A stretch of DNA of 64,000 bases from Haloterrigena sp. KLK7 (GCF_037914945.1 NZ_CP149787.1:2666001-2730000); one strand, 5' to 3'; positions 51,885-60,985 are shown, numbered from the stretch's first letter. The notes: generated by a model from the letters alone, not told the origin. Translations and numbers: made by a program.

Positions 51885-52308
51885 ACCGGTCGGAGGCGCT
51901 CGAGCGATTTAGGCGTGCGGGTTCGCTTCGCAGTAGCTAGTAACACGGCTCGTTGCGCGGTATGCTCGAGCGGGAGAGTACCGAAATGAAGCGTCCTGCT
52001 ATCGTGGCAACGGGGAGTTGCCACTCCCTCCCCAGCCGATTCGCTCCCTTCGGTCGCTCATCCACTGGAAGACGCTTCGCGTCTTCCAAGCCTCTGTTCG
52101 CTATGCTCACAGAGACCTCGCACGATGGTATCGATCGATCCTCACTGTTGCTCACGGGTCACTTCGTTCCCCGTTCGCTTTTCGAGGTGCGAACGAAGTG
52201 AGCACCTCGCTTCGTTCGGACACGATCAACAGCGCGCGCCACCGTACGCCAGACCTGTCGTCTGACACGGACTGTAGATCGTCTGAGTAAACGATGTTCC
52301 GTAGCCGC
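51885..52308. other. 424-bp region packed with mutually exclusive inverted repeats
   Basis: No gene. Perfect inverted repeats: GGCAAC/GTTGCC (52006-52011, 52017-52022); GGGAGT/ACTCCC (52013-52018, 52023-52028), which overlaps the former; a 10-bp stem with TTC loop (52066-52088); CTCTGT/ACAGAG (52092-52097, 52109-52114); CACTTCGTTC/GAACGAAGTG (52160-52169, 52191-52200); CGAGGTGC/GCACCTCG (52183-52190, 52202-52209); CGAACGAAG/CTTCGTTCG (52190-52198, 52210-52218). Several compete for the same bases. It is flanked by minus-strand genes, downstream of nreA. Confidence 0.75.
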
Positions 52309-53610
52309 TTAGTCTCGAGCGGAGAAGGCACTCAGGTTCGACTGTAGTCCCGCCGCGAGTTCGGACTTCCGTCGGAGGCGGTCGTGGGAGACCGGCAACT
52401 GCGTCGCGACCTCGGCGACCGCCTGATGGAAGGTCTCCGACTCGCCGTACTCGCCGTCGAAGGCGTTGCGCACGCTCTCGCGGACCTGCCAGACGCCGAC
52501 GGGCGCCCAGTAGTCGTCGCTCACCTCCCGGAGGACCAGACACTTCGCCTGCCGGCCGATCGACTCGAGGTGCTCCAAGACGGCCAGTCGGGCGGCGTAG
52601 TAGGCGCCGGCGGTCTCCTCGACGTAGCCCGACCGGCCCTCGAACCCCTCGCTGGCGCTGGCCATCCAGGTGTTCCCCTCCGGATCGGGGTTCCAGATGC
52701 TGCCGGGCGCCTTCATCTCGACGAGTTCGAACTCCCAGTTGCCCGGCGCGAGGACGATCCAGTAGCGGTTGCCCATGTACTCGTTGGCCCAGACCTGCAC
52801 CTCGTCGATGCTGGGCGCGTTCCGAATGCGGCCGCGCAGGAACTGGCCGACGGTGTCGTCGACCGCGGTGATCGACCACCGGGTCGGGACGAGCCGTCGC
52901 TGCTCGGTCTCGCCGAGCGCGCCGGCCGAGAGGATCGAGTTGATGTCGTAGACGTCGAAGCCCCGGCGATAGAGGTAGGTCATCGCGCCCTGGGCCTGCC
53001 AGTCGTCGTCCTCGAGGGTCTTCTTGACCGGCTTCGGGACGTAGGGGTTCTCCCGCAACTCGGCGTTGCGAGCGTTGGCGCGGGGGCCGCGGGGCGTCGC
53101 GACGTCCGTGCCGGTGTCGAGGCCCAGATCGGGCGTGTCGTCGAGCCCGATCTCGAGGTCGACCGGCCGATCCGCGATGGCGACCTCGCGCTGGACGCCG
53201 ACGAAGCCCTCCCAGGCGTCGTGGACGTTGGGCGTCAGCCGACTCGCGATGGACGGCGAGTCCACGTTCGCGCGCTTGTTGGAGTTCAGCAGCCCCGTTC
53301 GACGCTGGAGGACGTCCGGGATGTCGTACCCCTGCTGGTACCACTTCCCGTCGGTGACGTACTCCTCGGCGGCGTCCTCGTCGCCGACCGGCGAGAGCAC
53401 CCCCACGGGGATGTCCGGATAGTTCGACCGCCCGACGAAGATCGAGGGGGCCGTCGAGCCCACGAGGGAATCGCCGGACAGCGACCGCTCGAAGTTCCGC
53501 TCGAACTCCTCGAGGTGATCCGTGATCTCGTAGGACTTCTCCTTGGCGAGGCGCCGCCGCTTCGCCTCCTCATCGGGCTCTAACTCCTCGATGTAGTCGT
53601 CGAGGCGCAT
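52309..53610 (-). CDS. nreA: DNA repair protein NreA
   Basis: PCNA-associated archaeal repair protein of 433 residues, implicated in repair of DNA crosslinks and alkylation damage in Haloferax. It starts MRLDDYIEELEPDEEAKRRRLAKEKSYEITDHLEEFERNFERSL, followed by VGSTAPSIFVGRSNYPDIPVGVLSPVGDEDAAEEY and RTGLLNSNKRANVDS, typical Nre blocks, then FDVYDINSILSAGALGETEQRRLVPTRWSITAVDD. The final residues QSNLSAFSARD resemble a PCNA-interacting peptide (Q, hydrophobic residue, aromatic), as reported for the family. Confidence 0.9.
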   Translation of the reverse strand: MRLDDYIEELEPDEEAKRRRLAKEKSYEITDHLEEFERNFERSLSGDSLVGSTAPSIFVGRSNYPDIPVGVLSPVGDEDAAEEYVTDGKWYQQGYDIPDVLQRRTGLLNSNKRANVDSPSIASRLTPNVHDAWEGFVGVQREVAIADRPVDLEIGLDDTPDLGLDTGTDVATPRGPRANARNAELRENPYVPKPVKKTLEDDDWQAQGAMTYLYRRGFDVYDINSILSAGALGETEQRRLVPTRWSITAVDDTVGQFLRGRIRNAPSIDEVQVWANEYMGNRYWIVLAPGNWEFELVEMKAPGSIWNPDPEGNTWMASASEGFEGRSGYVEETAGAYYAARLAVLEHLESIGRQAKCLVLREVSDDYWAPVGVWQVRESVRNAFDGEYGESETFHQAVAEVATQLPVSHDRLRRKSELAAGLQSNLSAFSARD

Positions 53611-53858
53611 TCACTCGTCGTAGGGGCCGGGTTCGCTTGAATGTTGCATCTCGAGGGCGGATCGGCGGCAGAATGTCAGAGGCAGAGGTCCGGCCTGGCT
53701 TGGCACCCACCGAACCTCATCCCCTTCTTTCGCGGGGAACGTAAAGTATCCAGATGCGGATTTTCTGACTGCGAAAATACCCCGATCCCGCCGCGGCGGC
53801 GCCGCCCATATTCCTCCCCCGTTTCAGTGCGTTCCTCGAGAGCCCTCGAAAGACAACC

Positions 53859-53866
53859 GTTAAAAA
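53859..53866 (+). promoter_or_regulatory. TATA box of the zinc-finger/aEF-1beta operon
   Basis: The sequence gttaaaaa is centred about 27 bases before the ATG at 53889, indicating a leaderless transcript covering both genes. Confidence 0.55.
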
Positions 53867-53888
53867 CGCCGGGCGGAAAGGAAGGGGT

Positions 53889-54068
53889 ATGAGTACGACC
53901 GACGAAAGCCAGAGGCGCTCGTGCGTCTCCTGTGGGCTCAACATCGCCGGCACAAACGCCGCGGCGTTCAAGTGTCCCGACTGCGGCGCCCAGATCTACC
54001 GCTGTGCCAAGTGCCGCAAGCAGAGCAACCTCTACGAGTGTCCCGACTGCGGGTTCACCGGTCCGTAA
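53889..54068 (+). CDS. 59-residue zinc finger protein (HVO_2753-like)
   Basis: Small protein with four CPxCG-like knuckles: CVSCG, CPDCG, CAKCR and CPDCG, in a 59-residue chain. This matches the length and architecture of the small haloarchaeal zinc-binding protein studied as HVO_2753 in Haloferax, which affects biofilm and swarming. The first and third knuckles deviate slightly from CPxCG. It forms an operon with aEF-1beta, five bases downstream, as seen in other haloarchaea. Confidence 0.85.
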   Translation: MSTTDESQRRSCVSCGLNIAGTNAAAFKCPDCGAQIYRCAKCRKQSNLYECPDCGFTGP

Positions 54069-54073
54069 TAACC

Positions 54074-54340
54074 ATGGGAAAGGTAGCTGCGAAAATCAAG
54101 GTCATGCCGAACAGCCCCGAAATCGACCTGGACGCCCTCCAGGAACGCCTCGAGAGCACGCTCCCCGAGGGCGCCAAGATCAACGGCGTCGAACGCGAGG
54201 AAGTCGCGTTCGGTCTCGTCGCGCTCTACCCGACCGTGATCGTCCCCGACGGCGCGGGCGGCACGGAGGCCGTCGAGGAAGGCTTCTCGGACGTCGAGGG
54301 CGTCGAGAGCGTCGGCGTCGAGAACGTCGGCCGTATCTGA
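54074..54340 (+). CDS. Translation elongation factor 1-beta
   Basis: Guanine nucleotide exchange factor for aEF-1A, 88 residues: [87 protein letters not shown] (part). The ferredoxin-like alpha-beta fold, PNSPEIDL and FGLVAL blocks are diagnostic. Length is normal for archaea. Confidence 0.95.
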   Translation: MGKVAAKIKVMPNSPEIDLDALQERLESTLPEGAKINGVEREEVAFGLVALYPTVIVPDGAGGTEAVEEGFSDVEGVESVGVENVGRI

Positions 54341-54464
54341 ACTGAACCGGCACTCGATCGAGTTCGACTTTTCGGAGCCGACACCGCGCTGAGCCGCTGG
54401 GCCGCCGATTCGGTGGCCCGATTCCGGCAGGGTGTCACAATCCTTACCACGGTGTCCGTGAAAC

Positions 54465-55787
54465 GTGACGGTCGTGAACGCGCTGTCGGATCCCACCAGG
54501 CGGCGGTGGCTCGCGTGGGCCGCGCTGGCGACCGTCTTCCTGCTCGTCAATCTCCACCGGCTGTCGACGGCCGTCCTGTCGGACCGGCTGACCGACGCGT
54601 TCGGCACGACGGCGGCCCAGCTCGGGACGCTCCACGCCGCCTTCTTCCTCGTCTACGCGGTCGCCCAGATCCCGACCGGCGTGCTCGCCGACCGGTTCGG
54701 ACCTCGATACGTCGGCTCGATCGGCGGGTTCGTCCTGAGCCTCGGCGCCGTCGGCTTCGCGCTGAGCGACAGCTACCTCGCGGCCGTCGCCTCGCGCGCG
54801 CTCATCGGTCTCGGTAGCGCCGTCATCTTCGTCACGATCCTCCGATTCTGCGCCAACTGGTACCGCGCCGACGAGTTCGCGACGATGACTGGACTGACTG
54901 GCAGCGTCGCCGGACTCGGTGCGATCCTCGCGACCGCGCCGCTGGCGGTCACCGTCGACGCGCTGGGGTGGCGGACCGTGCTGGCCGGCCTGGCCGCCGT
55001 CGGCTTCGTCGCCGCCGGGGCCGTCTTCGCCGTCGCGCGCCGGTCGCCGGCCGCGGCGGGCCTCGAGCCCATCGCCGGCGTCCCGGAGCAGCCGTCGGTC
55101 ACGCTGGCGGAGACCGCTGCCCACCTGCGAACGCTCGCCCGCGATCCCGATCAGTGGCTGCTATCAGCGGTTTTCTTCGCGGGCAACGGCGCGATACTGA
55201 CGCTGATCGGGCTGTGGGGCGTCCCCTATCTCGTGGTCGTCTACGATCTCGAGGTACCGACCGCCTCCTCCGTCACCCTCCTCGGCTCGGTCGGGATACT
55301 GGTCGGCCCGCCGGCGATCGGCTGGGTCTCCGACCGCCTCGAGCGTCGCGTGCTGCCGATGACGGTGGGCGTCGGTCTGTTGACGGTCGCGCTCAGCGCG
55401 GTTCCCGTCTTCGGGCGCCCCCCGCTGGCGGTCACCGCCGTCTCGTATCTGGCCTGCGGCGTCCTCTTCGGCGCCGCGATGCTGTCGCTGTCGACCGTCA
55501 AGGACCGGTATCCGCCCGCCGCCAGCGGCGTCGCGACGGCCACCGTGAACACGGCCGGGTTCGTCGGCGCGACGATTCTCCCGACGCTCATGGGACTGGT
55601 GTTAGACGCCTACCGGACCGGCGAGACCGTCGGCGGCACCGTCGCGTACACGCAGTACGGCTACCGGCTCGCCTTCGGCATTCTCGCGGGGACCGTCGCC
55701 GTCGCCTTCTGCTGTTCGTGCTGGCTGCTCGTCCGCGACCGCGCCGCCGCGGCGCCGTCCAATCCGGATCGCTCGAGCGCTCGGTGA
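54465..55787 (+). CDS. MFS transporter
   Basis: A 440-residue major facilitator with 12 helices. Early motifs: ALATVFLLVNLHRLSTAVLSDRLTDAFGTTAAQLGTLHAAFFLVYAVAQIPTGVLADRFGPRYVGSIGGFVLSLG, including the DRFG loop. The second half starts PDQWLLSAVFFAGNGAILTLIGLWGVPYL. It resembles the ACS/NarK-like group, but without substrate evidence. The start is a GTG at 54465; another in-frame GTG lies at 54474. Confidence 0.88.
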   Translation: MTVVNALSDPTRRRWLAWAALATVFLLVNLHRLSTAVLSDRLTDAFGTTAAQLGTLHAAFFLVYAVAQIPTGVLADRFGPRYVGSIGGFVLSLGAVGFALSDSYLAAVASRALIGLGSAVIFVTILRFCANWYRADEFATMTGLTGSVAGLGAILATAPLAVTVDALGWRTVLAGLAAVGFVAAGAVFAVARRSPAAAGLEPIAGVPEQPSVTLAETAAHLRTLARDPDQWLLSAVFFAGNGAILTLIGLWGVPYLVVVYDLEVPTASSVTLLGSVGILVGPPAIGWVSDRLERRVLPMTVGVGLLTVALSAVPVFGRPPLAVTAVSYLACGVLFGAAMLSLSTVKDRYPPAASGVATATVNTAGFVGATILPTLMGLVLDAYRTGETVGGTVAYTQYGYRLAFGILAGTVAVAFCCSCWLLVRDRAAAAPSNPDRSSAR

Positions 55788-55846
55788 CCGCGAAAACGGA
55801 GAGAAACTGAATCGGACGGGCCGACCGCGGGGTCTCTTCGAGAGCC

Positions 55847-56293
55847 TTACTGGTCGGGCTGTCGATCCGGGTCGGCGCCGAGACCGGCCTCGGAGACGAT
55901 CCGCGCGCCCGTCTCGGAGAGGTCGACCGTGACGTCGCCGGGAACGGCCTTGCTGATCTCGTCGACGTTGCCCGCGAGCACCGTCAGGATGTCGTCGGGG
56001 TTCGCGTACAGCAGCATGGTGCCGTCCTGGCCCTCCGCGACGAGTTGCGTGTCGTTGAGGACGATCTGGTCGTTCTGGATCGTCGCCGCGACGACCGGCA
56101 GCGCTTCGGGTTTCCCCTGCTCGTCGTCGCGAACCCGTCGGATGTGGACCTCCTCGAGGTCGATGACGTCCTTGTACTCCTGAATCACTTCGGCGCAGGC
56201 GACCATGTCCTGGAGCAGTTCGGACTTCTGTTCCCCCCCGTGGCCGGCGTCGCCGTTGAGGCAGTGCTGACAGACGCGAAGTTCGAGTCGCAT
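55847..56293 (-). CDS. Conserved haloarchaeal protein with N-terminal CxxC
   Basis: A 148-residue acidic protein beginning MRLELRVCQHCLNGDAGHGGEQKSELLQDMVACAEVIQEYKDVIDLEEVHIRRVRDDEQG (part). The initial CxxC with a further His and Cys may be a metal site; the rest looks like a small alpha/beta domain (VVAATIQNDQIVLNDTQLVAEGQDGTMLLYANPDDILTVLAGN). The family is not recognised. It follows the NucS gene on the same strand after 63 bases. Confidence 0.65.
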   Translation of the reverse strand: MRLELRVCQHCLNGDAGHGGEQKSELLQDMVACAEVIQEYKDVIDLEEVHIRRVRDDEQGKPEALPVVAATIQNDQIVLNDTQLVAEGQDGTMLLYANPDDILTVLAGNVDEISKAVPGDVTVDLSETGARIVSEAGLGADPDRQPDQ

Positions 56294-56356
56294 TACACGG
56301 TCGTTGTCGCCGGAGCCCGATGAGAATTCCGTTTCGGGTCCCGGAAGGAGAGTCCC

Positions 56357-57190
56357 TCACTCCCCGGTCGGTTCCAGCGAGACGAACTCGAGGCCGTGGT
56401 CCCCGAGCAGTCGCTCGGCCCGATCGGTCACGGACGGGGCGACCAGGATCCCGCGGACGTCGGCGTCGGCGTGGAGATCGCGCTCGAGGGCGTCGACGTA
56501 CCGTCGCAGCTGGCCGACCGCGTCCGGCCCGACGCGGCGGCGCTTGAGTTCGACGACGACCGTCCGGCCCGCCGAGTCCTCGCCGTAGATGTCGACGGCG
56601 CCGGCCGGCGTCGCGCGTTCGGTCGCCAGCGGCGTGAACCCGGGCTCGAGCAGGGTCGGCTCCTCGAGAATGCGCTGGCGGAGGTCCTCCTCGGTCCCGG
56701 AGAGGGCGAGTTCGTTCTCGTCGGTTCCCGAGAACGCCGACACCTGCAGGACCCGCTGGAACCGAACCAGCAGCCGCTCGTCGGGACTGGATCGCAGGCT
56801 CTCGAGGACGAGCGTCGTCCCGTCGTCGCTCTCGGCCGCGGTGGCGCCGCTCTCGGCCTCGCCCGCACCGTCAGCGTCCGTATCCGCGTCCGCGCGCTCG
56901 CAGTAGACGTCGTGCTCGCAGCCCGGAGGCTGCCAGTTGACCGGCTGCTGGCCCTCGTCGGTGTGGACCAGCGCCGCGCCGTCCGGTTTGAGCATGACGT
57001 GGCGGTCGCCCGCCTCGAGCGTGCTCGAGGCGCGGCCCTCGTAGTCGACGGTACAGCGGCCGAAGACGGTGACGAGCGCCTCGCGCTCGATGCCGTCGGC
57101 GATAGCCTCGCGGGCGGCCGACAGCGACGGTCGCTCGAGGGTCACTGCTCGCGACGACCGGGCGGTCGATGGCTCTGAGGTCACTGGCAC
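56357..57190 (-). CDS. nucS: Mismatch endonuclease NucS/EndoMS
   Basis: Archaeal mismatch-specific endonuclease, 277 residues. The N-terminal dimerisation domain (about 15-110) is followed by an acidic linker and the C-terminal RecB-like nuclease: FTPLATERATPAGAVDIYGEDSAGRTVVVELKRRRVGPDAVGQLRRYVDAL carries the Asp and the ExK pair, and QLRRYV is the conserved Q motif. Haloarchaea have both MutS relatives and NucS. The first 20 residues look disordered, so the start could be slightly internal. Confidence 0.92.
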   Translation of the reverse strand: MPVTSEPSTARSSRAVTLERPSLSAAREAIADGIEREALVTVFGRCTVDYEGRASSTLEAGDRHVMLKPDGAALVHTDEGQQPVNWQPPGCEHDVYCERADADTDADGAGEAESGATAAESDDGTTLVLESLRSSPDERLLVRFQRVLQVSAFSGTDENELALSGTEEDLRQRILEEPTLLEPGFTPLATERATPAGAVDIYGEDSAGRTVVVELKRRRVGPDAVGQLRRYVDALERDLHADADVRGILVAPSVTDRAERLLGDHGLEFVSLEPTGE

Positions 57191-57408
57191 GGCATAGCCG
57201 TCGGGCGAATAAAAGGAGCACGGACCGCGTACGGACGATTTCGTCGCGGCTTCCGTGACGACGCGACACCGCGCACGGCCGAGCGGCGCCGGCCGCAGCC
57301 AGTCGGGACGAGTACGGTCGTCGGCGCCGAACGTGGCCAGTATCGACGGGAAGAGGTCGTCGAGCTATCAAAAACCCTTATCTCCGCGGATCGATGGTCT
57401 CGAAACGA

Positions 57409-58011
57409 ATGACAGACGGTCACCGCCGCCGCCAATTCCTCGGAATCGCCGGCACCGGCGCCGCCGCGTCGCTCGCCGGCTGTAGTCAACTCGAATCGCT
57501 GATGCAATCGGACGACGGGTCGAGCGACGCGGTCACGGTCGCGGTGTCGCCGGACCGAGAGAAGCTGCAACGCCTCAACGAGGAGATTCAGACGGCCGTC
57601 CAGAACGGCAACATCAGCCAGCAGGAGGCCCAACAGCGAGCGATGGAGGAACAACGCAATCTGACCGAGGAAGCCGTGAGCGACTTCGAGGAATCGGTCG
57701 GCGGCGAGCTCACGGTCGAGGAGTCCGCGCCCGAGTTCGGGCTCCTCCGCGTCACCGGCTCCGACGAAGCGATCATGAGCGCGCTTCGGGAGGGCGAGAT
57801 CAGCGGCATCTATCCCGGCGACCAGTACGACGCGTTCGTCCAGCGACAGCAGCAACGGGCGCAACGACAGGAGATGCTCCGGCAACAGCAGGAACAGCGA
57901 GCGCAGCAGGAAAACGGGACCGCGAACGAGTCGGGTTCCGGAACCGAACTGAACGAGTCGGACGCCGGGAACGGAACTGACGAGTCCGACGGCGGAAACG
58001 AGAGCGCCTAA
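57409..58011 (+). CDS. Tat-exported lipoprotein, Gln-rich
   Basis: A 200-residue secreted protein. The Tat motif RRRQFLGIAGTGAAASL is followed directly by lipobox LAGC, so it should be lipid-anchored outside the membrane. A central helical part (EKLQRLNEEIQTAVQNGNISQQEAQQRAMEEQRNLTEEAVSDFEESV) is followed by a small alpha/beta segment (GELTVEESAPEFGLLRVTGSDEAIMSALREGEISGIYPG) and a Gln-rich coiled coil with an acidic Asn/Ser/Gly tail. Function unknown. The ATG at 57409 fits the upstream TATA-like ccttatctc; 57394 is the alternative. Confidence 0.8.
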   Translation: MTDGHRRRQFLGIAGTGAAASLAGCSQLESLMQSDDGSSDAVTVAVSPDREKLQRLNEEIQTAVQNGNISQQEAQQRAMEEQRNLTEEAVSDFEESVGGELTVEESAPEFGLLRVTGSDEAIMSALREGEISGIYPGDQYDAFVQRQQQRAQRQEMLRQQQEQRAQQENGTANESGSGTELNESDAGNGTDESDGGNESA

Positions 58012-58120
58012 TCGGACGACGACGACGAGATCGAGGCGTGACTCGAGACCCAGTTCCGACGTCGGGTCGTCGACTGGGTACCGCTCGAGGCCGGTTCGCC
58101 GGTCGGTCACCGCTCGACGG

Positions 58121-58606
58121 TCACCGCTCGAGGTCGAACGGACTCGAGCGCTCGGTCCAGTTCCAGCCCGGCAGCCGCTCCTGGAACCCGGCCGCCAGTG
58201 CCGCCTCGCAGTCGTCGATACCCGCATTTTCGTCGGCCTCGCCGTGGACCCGCAGGTCGGCGTAGTGGAACGTCGCCTCGCCGAGGGTCCGCAGCGGCTG
58301 GCGGCCGGCGATGGTCGCGGCCAGTTCCCGGCCGAGGATCTCGTCGACGACGAAGCCGGGATAGTCGCCCTCGACGTCGAGTTCGCGGAGGATCGCGACC
58401 ATGGCGGCGACGTTGACCCCCAGATCGCCGTCGGCGAAGACGGCGTCGACGGCCTCGAGGTACTGCGCCTCGGTGACGTGATCGACGTCGGTGTCGAAGA
58501 TCTCACCGAGGTCGTCCCGGACGTCGTTGATGAGCGGAACGACGGTTTCGGCCCGGTCTGCGACCCAGTTTCGCTCCGTCACGACGCGGTCGGCTGTCAG
58601 GTGCAT
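58121..58606 (-). CDS. Conserved haloarchaeal hypothetical protein
   Basis: A 161-residue acidic, mostly helical protein: MHLTADRVVTERNWVADRAETVVPLINDVRDDLGEIFDTDVDHVTEAQYLEAVDAVFADGDLGVNVAAMVAILRELDVEGDYPGFVVDEILGREL (part) and a C-terminal DCEAALAAGFQERLPGWNW. No family or motif recognised. It is divergent from the aCPSF1 gene across a 329-bp gap. Confidence 0.65.
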   Translation of the reverse strand: MHLTADRVVTERNWVADRAETVVPLINDVRDDLGEIFDTDVDHVTEAQYLEAVDAVFADGDLGVNVAAMVAILRELDVEGDYPGFVVDEILGRELAATIAGRQPLRTLGEATFHYADLRVHGEADENAGIDDCEAALAAGFQERLPGWNWTERSSPFDLER

Positions 58607-58935
58607 ACCGCCCGTACGTGACGGACGGCCCTGGTTTTTGCGAAGGCTTTTATACTACGCAAAGAATAGCGTCGGATAAGCGGGTTCTCCCTGGAATCTT
58701 CCCGCAACCCAGGACGACCGACCTGGGAGCGTATTCGTCACGGCAGGTGTCAACGGATGGTCCGGGATACGAGACGTACTGCGCCGTCCCCCGTGGACGG
58801 TGCGACGCAACGGTATCGCCGGTACGATACAGTGCGGGCGGTCGTTGGACCGCCGTCGCGTCCCGGTATCCGACAGCATCGACCTGATTGGTTCGCTCCC
58901 CGGCGGCGAGTTCACGCAAGCCACAATCGGCGATT
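58607..58935. promoter_or_regulatory. Promoter and long leader of the aCPSF1 gene
   Basis: A clear TATA box, ttttatac (58648-58655), predicts a start near 58678, giving a leader of about 258 bases before the aCPSF1 ATG. The leader contains GCGGG/CCCGC (58680-58684, 58701-58705) and CCCAGG/CCTGGG (58708-58713, 58722-58727) as successive hairpins. No open reading frame of note is inside it. Confidence 0.55.
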
Positions 58936-60870
58936 ATGAGTACTGTAGAGCAGCAACTCGACGATCTGAAAGCAGAGATCACGAGCGAGTTACCGAGCGA
59001 TATCTCGGTCTCCTCGGTGAAATACGAAGGCCCCGAAGTGGTGGTCTACACGCGCGACCCGAAGAAGTTCGCCCAGCAGGGCGATCTCATCCGCCAGCTC
59101 GCGAGCAAGCTTCGCAAGCGCATCACCGTCCGTCCCGATCCGAGCGTCCTCTCGCGGCCCGAAGAGGCCCGCGAGGAGATCATGAGCGTTATTCCCGAAG
59201 AGGCCGGCGTCACGGACCTCGACTTCCACGCCGACACCGGCGAGGTCGTCATCGAGGCCGAAAAGCCGGGCATGGTCATCGGCCGCCACGGCTCGACGCT
59301 CCGCGAAATCACCAAAAACGTCGGCTGGACGCCCGAAGTCGTCCGCACGCCGCCGATCGAGTCCTCGACCGTCTCGAACGTCCGCAGCTTCCTCAAGCAG
59401 GAGCGCGACGAGCGACGGGACATCTTGGAGAAGGTCGGCCGACAGATCCACCGTGAGGAGATGTCCGACGACGAGTACGTCCGCATCACGACGCTGGGCT
59501 GTTGTCGCGAGGTCGGTCGGGCATCCTTCATCCTCTCGACGCCCGAAACCCGGATCCTCATCGACTGCGGCGACAAACCCGGTGCCGAGGGCGAAGTCCC
59601 CTATCTCCACGCGCCCGAGGCGCTCGGCGCCGGTCCGCAGACGATCGACGCCGTCGTCCTCACTCACGCCCACCTCGACCACTCCGCGCTGATTCCCCTC
59701 CTGTTCAAGTACGGCTACGACGGCCCGATCTACTGCACCGAGCCCACTCGTGACCTGATGGGACTACTGACGCTGGACTACCTGGACGTCGCCGCCAAGG
59801 AGGGACGCGCTCCGCCCTACGAGTCCGAGCAGGTCCGCGAAGCGATCAAGCACACCATCCCGCTCGAGTACGGCGACGTCACGGACATCGCGCCGGACGT
59901 CAAGCTCACCTTCCACAACGCCGGCCATATCCTCGGCTCGGCCGTCTCGCACTTCCACATCGGCGACGGCCTCTACAACGTCGCGTTCTCCGGCGACATC
60001 CACTACGAGGACACCCGCCTGTTCAACGGCGCGACGAACGACTTCCCGCGCGTCGAGACGCTGGTGATGGAGTCGACCTACGGCGGTCGCAACGACTATC
60101 AGACCGATCAGGAAGACTCCGAACGCAACCTGATAGAGGTCATCAACGACACCTACGATAAGGGCGGGAAGGTGCTCATTCCGGCGTTCGCCGTCGGTCG
60201 CTCCCAGGAGATCATGCTCGTCCTGGAGGAGGCGATGCGCAACGGCGACATCCCCTCGATGCCCGTTCACCTGGACGGCATGATCTGGGAGGCGACCGCC
60301 ATCCACACGACCTACCCCGAGTACCTGCGCGACGACCTCCGGGACCGCATCTTCCACGAGGACGAGAACCCCTTCCTCGCTGACGAGTTCAACCACATCG
60401 ACGGCGGCGAGGAGGAGCGACAGGACGTCGCCGACGGCGAACCCTGTATCATCCTCTCGACCTCGGGGATGGTCACAGGCGGTCCGATCATGTCCTGGCT
60501 CTCCCACATCGGCCCCGACCCGGACTCGTCGCTGGTCTTCGTCGGCTACCAGGCTCAGGGGACCCTCGGGCGGCGCATCCAGAACGGCTGGGACGAGATC
60601 CCCACCAGCGAGGTCGGCGCCATGGGCGGCTCCAACGGCCGCGGCACCCTCTCGCTGAACGTCAACGTCGAGACCGTCGACGGCTTCTCCGGCCACGCCG
60701 ACCGCGCCGGCCTCGAGAACTTCGTCAAGACGATGAACCCGCGCCCCGAGAAGGTCCTCTGCGTCCACGGCGACGAGCGCTCCACGCAGGACCTCTCCTC
60801 GGCGCTGTACCACAACTACGACATGCGCACCTTCGCGCCGAAGAACCTCGAGACCTTCCGCTTCTTGTAA
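58936..60870 (+). CDS. KH-domain beta-CASP ribonuclease aCPSF1 (FttA), transcription termination factor
   Basis: Archaeal homologue of CPSF73, 644 residues; it cleaves nascent RNA and terminates transcription. N-terminal KH-type domains (about 1-175) include VVIEAEKPGMVIGRHGSTLREITKNVGWTPEVVRTPPI. The metallo-beta-lactamase core has VVLTHAHLDHSALIPLL (HxHxDH), the beta-CASP motifs AGHILGSAVSHF, FSGDIHYEDTRLF and YGGRNDY, the beta-CASP domain VLIPAFAVGRSQEIMLVL, and a final FSGHADRAGLENFVKTM and CVHGDE. All zinc ligands are present. Confidence 0.96.
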   Translation: MSTVEQQLDDLKAEITSELPSDISVSSVKYEGPEVVVYTRDPKKFAQQGDLIRQLASKLRKRITVRPDPSVLSRPEEAREEIMSVIPEEAGVTDLDFHADTGEVVIEAEKPGMVIGRHGSTLREITKNVGWTPEVVRTPPIESSTVSNVRSFLKQERDERRDILEKVGRQIHREEMSDDEYVRITTLGCCREVGRASFILSTPETRILIDCGDKPGAEGEVPYLHAPEALGAGPQTIDAVVLTHAHLDHSALIPLLFKYGYDGPIYCTEPTRDLMGLLTLDYLDVAAKEGRAPPYESEQVREAIKHTIPLEYGDVTDIAPDVKLTFHNAGHILGSAVSHFHIGDGLYNVAFSGDIHYEDTRLFNGATNDFPRVETLVMESTYGGRNDYQTDQEDSERNLIEVINDTYDKGGKVLIPAFAVGRSQEIMLVLEEAMRNGDIPSMPVHLDGMIWEATAIHTTYPEYLRDDLRDRIFHEDENPFLADEFNHIDGGEEERQDVADGEPCIILSTSGMVTGGPIMSWLSHIGPDPDSSLVFVGYQAQGTLGRRIQNGWDEIPTSEVGAMGGSNGRGTLSLNVNVETVDGFSGHADRAGLENFVKTMNPRPEKVLCVHGDERSTQDLSSALYHNYDMRTFAPKNLETFRFL

Positions 60871-60877
60871 AGCCCTC

Positions 60878-60899
60878 GCGATCGCTTGGCAGCGATCGC
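60878..60899. repeat. 9-bp inverted repeat after aCPSF1
   Basis: GCGATCGCT, spacer TGGC, AGCGATCGC, eight bases past the stop. Followed by a short T-run (ccctttc). Confidence 0.55.
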
Positions 60900-60933
60900 T
60901 CGCCCTTTCAGTCCGCCAGGACCCACCACAAGG

Positions 60934-60961
60934 GCGCGGCGCGCGGATCCGCGCGCCGCGC
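60934..60961. repeat. 28-bp perfect palindrome
   Basis: 14-base arms centred on GGATCC; all bases G or C except the central A and T. It lies between the convergent aCPSF1 gene and ABC permease gene. Confidence 0.75.
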
Positions 60962-60985
60962 GGTCAGCCTGCCCTTCCCCATCGA

